Source: Betaproteobacteria bacterium
GTDB lineage: Bacteria > Pseudomonadota > Gammaproteobacteria > Burkholderiales > Casimicrobiaceae
DNA length: 64,000 nucleotides
NCBI GenBank assembly: GCA_016720425.1
Contig: JADKKQ010000001.1
Span: forward strand, 186,001-250,000
Direction: 5' to 3'
This document shows positions 63,070-64,000 of this stretch, piece after piece (position 1 is the stretch's first letter; each line of letters opens with the position of its first letter). The notes beneath the pieces were generated by a model. The model made no database searches, was not told the origin of the DNA, and was given only the letters and a program-made list of their open reading frames with translations. Both the position numbers and the translations under genes were made by a program.

Positions 63070-64000
63070 CCATCAACGTCCAGGAAGCGCTGCAGCGCAC
63101 GATCGAGCACCGGGAGATCTTTCCCGACGAGATGCTGTCGCTGATGCGCCGGATCATGAGCGGCGAGGTGTCGCCGGTGATGATCGCGGCGCTGACCGTG
63201 GGCCTGCGGGTCAAGAAGGAGACCGTCGGCGAGATCGCCGCCGCCGCGCAGGTGATGCGCGAGTTCGCGACCCGGGTCGAGGTTCCCCCGGGTCCGCCGC
63301 TGCTCGACATCGTCGGCACCGGCGGCGACGCGGCGCACACCTTCAACATCTCGACCGCGTCGATGTTCGTCGCGGCGGCGGCCGGCGCGCGCGTCGCCAA
63401 GCACGGCGGGCGCTCGGTGTCGTCGAAGTCGGGCAGCGCCGACGTGCTGGAGTCGCTGGGCGCCAACATCATGCTGACCCCGGCGCAGGTCGCCGCGTGC
63501 ATCGCGGAGACGGGGATCGGCTTCATGTTCGCGCCGAACCACCACAGCGCGATGAAGCACGCCGCGCCGGTGCGGAAGGAGCTCGGCGTGCGCACGATCT
63601 TCAACATCCTCGGGCCGCTGACCAATCCCGCCGGCGCGCCGAACCAGCTGCTGGGCGTGTTCCACCCCGACCTGGTCGGCATCCTGGTCCGCGTGCTGCA
63701 GCGGCTGGGCAGCAGGCACGCGATCGTCGTCTACGGCAAGGACGGCATGGACGAGGTGTCGCTCGGCGCGGCGACGATGGTCGGCGAGCTGAAGGACGGC
63801 GAGGTCCGGGAGTACGAGATCCATCCCGAGGACTTCGGCCTGCGGATGATCAGCAACCGCGGCCTCAAGGTCGCCGATGCCGCCGAGTCGAAGGAGATGC
63901 TGCTGGAGGCGCTCGCCGACGTCGAGGGGACGCCGCGCGAGATCGTCGTGCTCAACGCCGGCGCGGCGCTGTACGCCGCCGACGTCGCGAGCTCGATCGC
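63066..64000 (+). CDS. trpD: Anthranilate phosphoribosyltransferase (3' end beyond the window)
   Basis: Second step of tryptophan synthesis. The first 311 codons are present: EIFPDEMLSLMRRIMSGEVS, the PRPP-binding LLDIVGTGGDAAHTFNIST, KHGGRSVSSKSGSADVLE, and FNILGPLTNPAGAPNQLLG. Start ATG overlaps the end of trpG, so the two are coupled. About 30 residues should follow to the right of the window. Confidence 0.95.
   Translation, partial: MTINVQEALQRTIEHREIFPDEMLSLMRRIMSGEVSPVMIAALTVGLRVKKETVGEIAAAAQVMREFATRVEVPPGPPLLDIVGTGGDAAHTFNISTASMFVAAAAGARVAKHGGRSVSSKSGSADVLESLGANIMLTPAQVAACIAETGIGFMFAPNHHSAMKHAAPVRKELGVRTIFNILGPLTNPAGAPNQLLGVFHPDLVGILVRVLQRLGSRHAIVVYGKDGMDEVSLGAATMVGELKDGEVREYEIHPEDFGLRMISNRGLKVADAAESKEMLLEALADVEGTPREIVVLNAGAALYAADVASSI

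Overview
The window is about 70% GC chromosomal DNA from a betaproteobacterium, most likely Burkholderiales-like. The call rests on gene order rather than on one marker: dapD-map-glnD, ubiG-gph beside ompA and gyrA, pheA-hisC-tyrA-aroA-cmk-rpsA-ihfB-lapA-lapB, the dacA-dat-DUF493-lipB-lipA block, and apaG/rpe-gph-trpE-trpG-trpD are all familiar betaproteobacterial arrangements. The species cannot be named from the sequence. No rRNA, tRNA or CRISPR array was seen.

Layout. 1-9.1 kb, mostly minus strand: glnD (5' part only), map, dapD, a LytTR response regulator, dapC, an orphan gspC-like gene (plus), gph, ubiG, an amidohydrolase of the MTA/SAH deaminase type, and ompA with a clear promoter and terminator. 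9.4-26.4 kb, plus strand: gyrA, the aromatic amino acid run pheA-hisC-tyrA-aroA, then cmk, rpsA, ihfB, lapA, lapB, pyrF, ugd, the heptose kinase gene rfaE1/hldE1, radA and a MOSC-domain gene. Many of these overlap or nearly touch. 26.5-34.7 kb: an acyltransferase, an FGGY sugar kinase, a 2-hydroxyacid dehydrogenase, gnd, an LtaS-like sulfatase and a CBS-domain protein behind a textbook FNR/Anr promoter.

34.7-54.1 kb is the accessory and damaged part. An IS110-family (IS1111-type) element sits inside a REP palindrome pair. Its 3' noncoding region contains sequence matching both halves of that REP target, as expected of a guide (bridge/seek) RNA. Next come dacA, dat, a flavin reductase gene, DUF493, lipB, lipA, a NUDIX gene and a solute-binding protein gene, all recognisable and all broken by many single-base indels. 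The last of these is framed by attC-like sites like an integron cassette. An IS256-family element is inserted beside one attC-like site. After it come islands of intact genes (IPT/TIG protein, VOC protein, egtB, an NTF2-like protein, and a sugar dehydrogenase/DUF6152/DUF6644 operon) separated by gene fragments and long noncoding stretches.

54.1-64 kb returns to housekeeping genes: mltA, apaG, rpe, a second gph, trpE, then zwf, a zinc-ribbon gene and a small membrane protein interposed before trpG and trpD (trpD runs off the end).

Themes. Lysine/peptidoglycan supply (dapD, dapC, dacA, dat, mltA) and envelope building (lapA, lapB, ugd, rfaE1, ompA, LtaS-like sulfatase) are well represented. 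Aromatic amino acid synthesis runs from aroA to the pheA/tyrA branches and to the trp genes. Pentose-phosphate carbon flow (zwf, gnd, rpe) is joined by a kinase/dehydrogenase pair that could feed gluconate or 2-ketogluconate into gnd. The most notable finding is the IS1111-type element with its candidate guide RNA and its REP target, of which an uninterrupted copy lies at about 61.68 kb.
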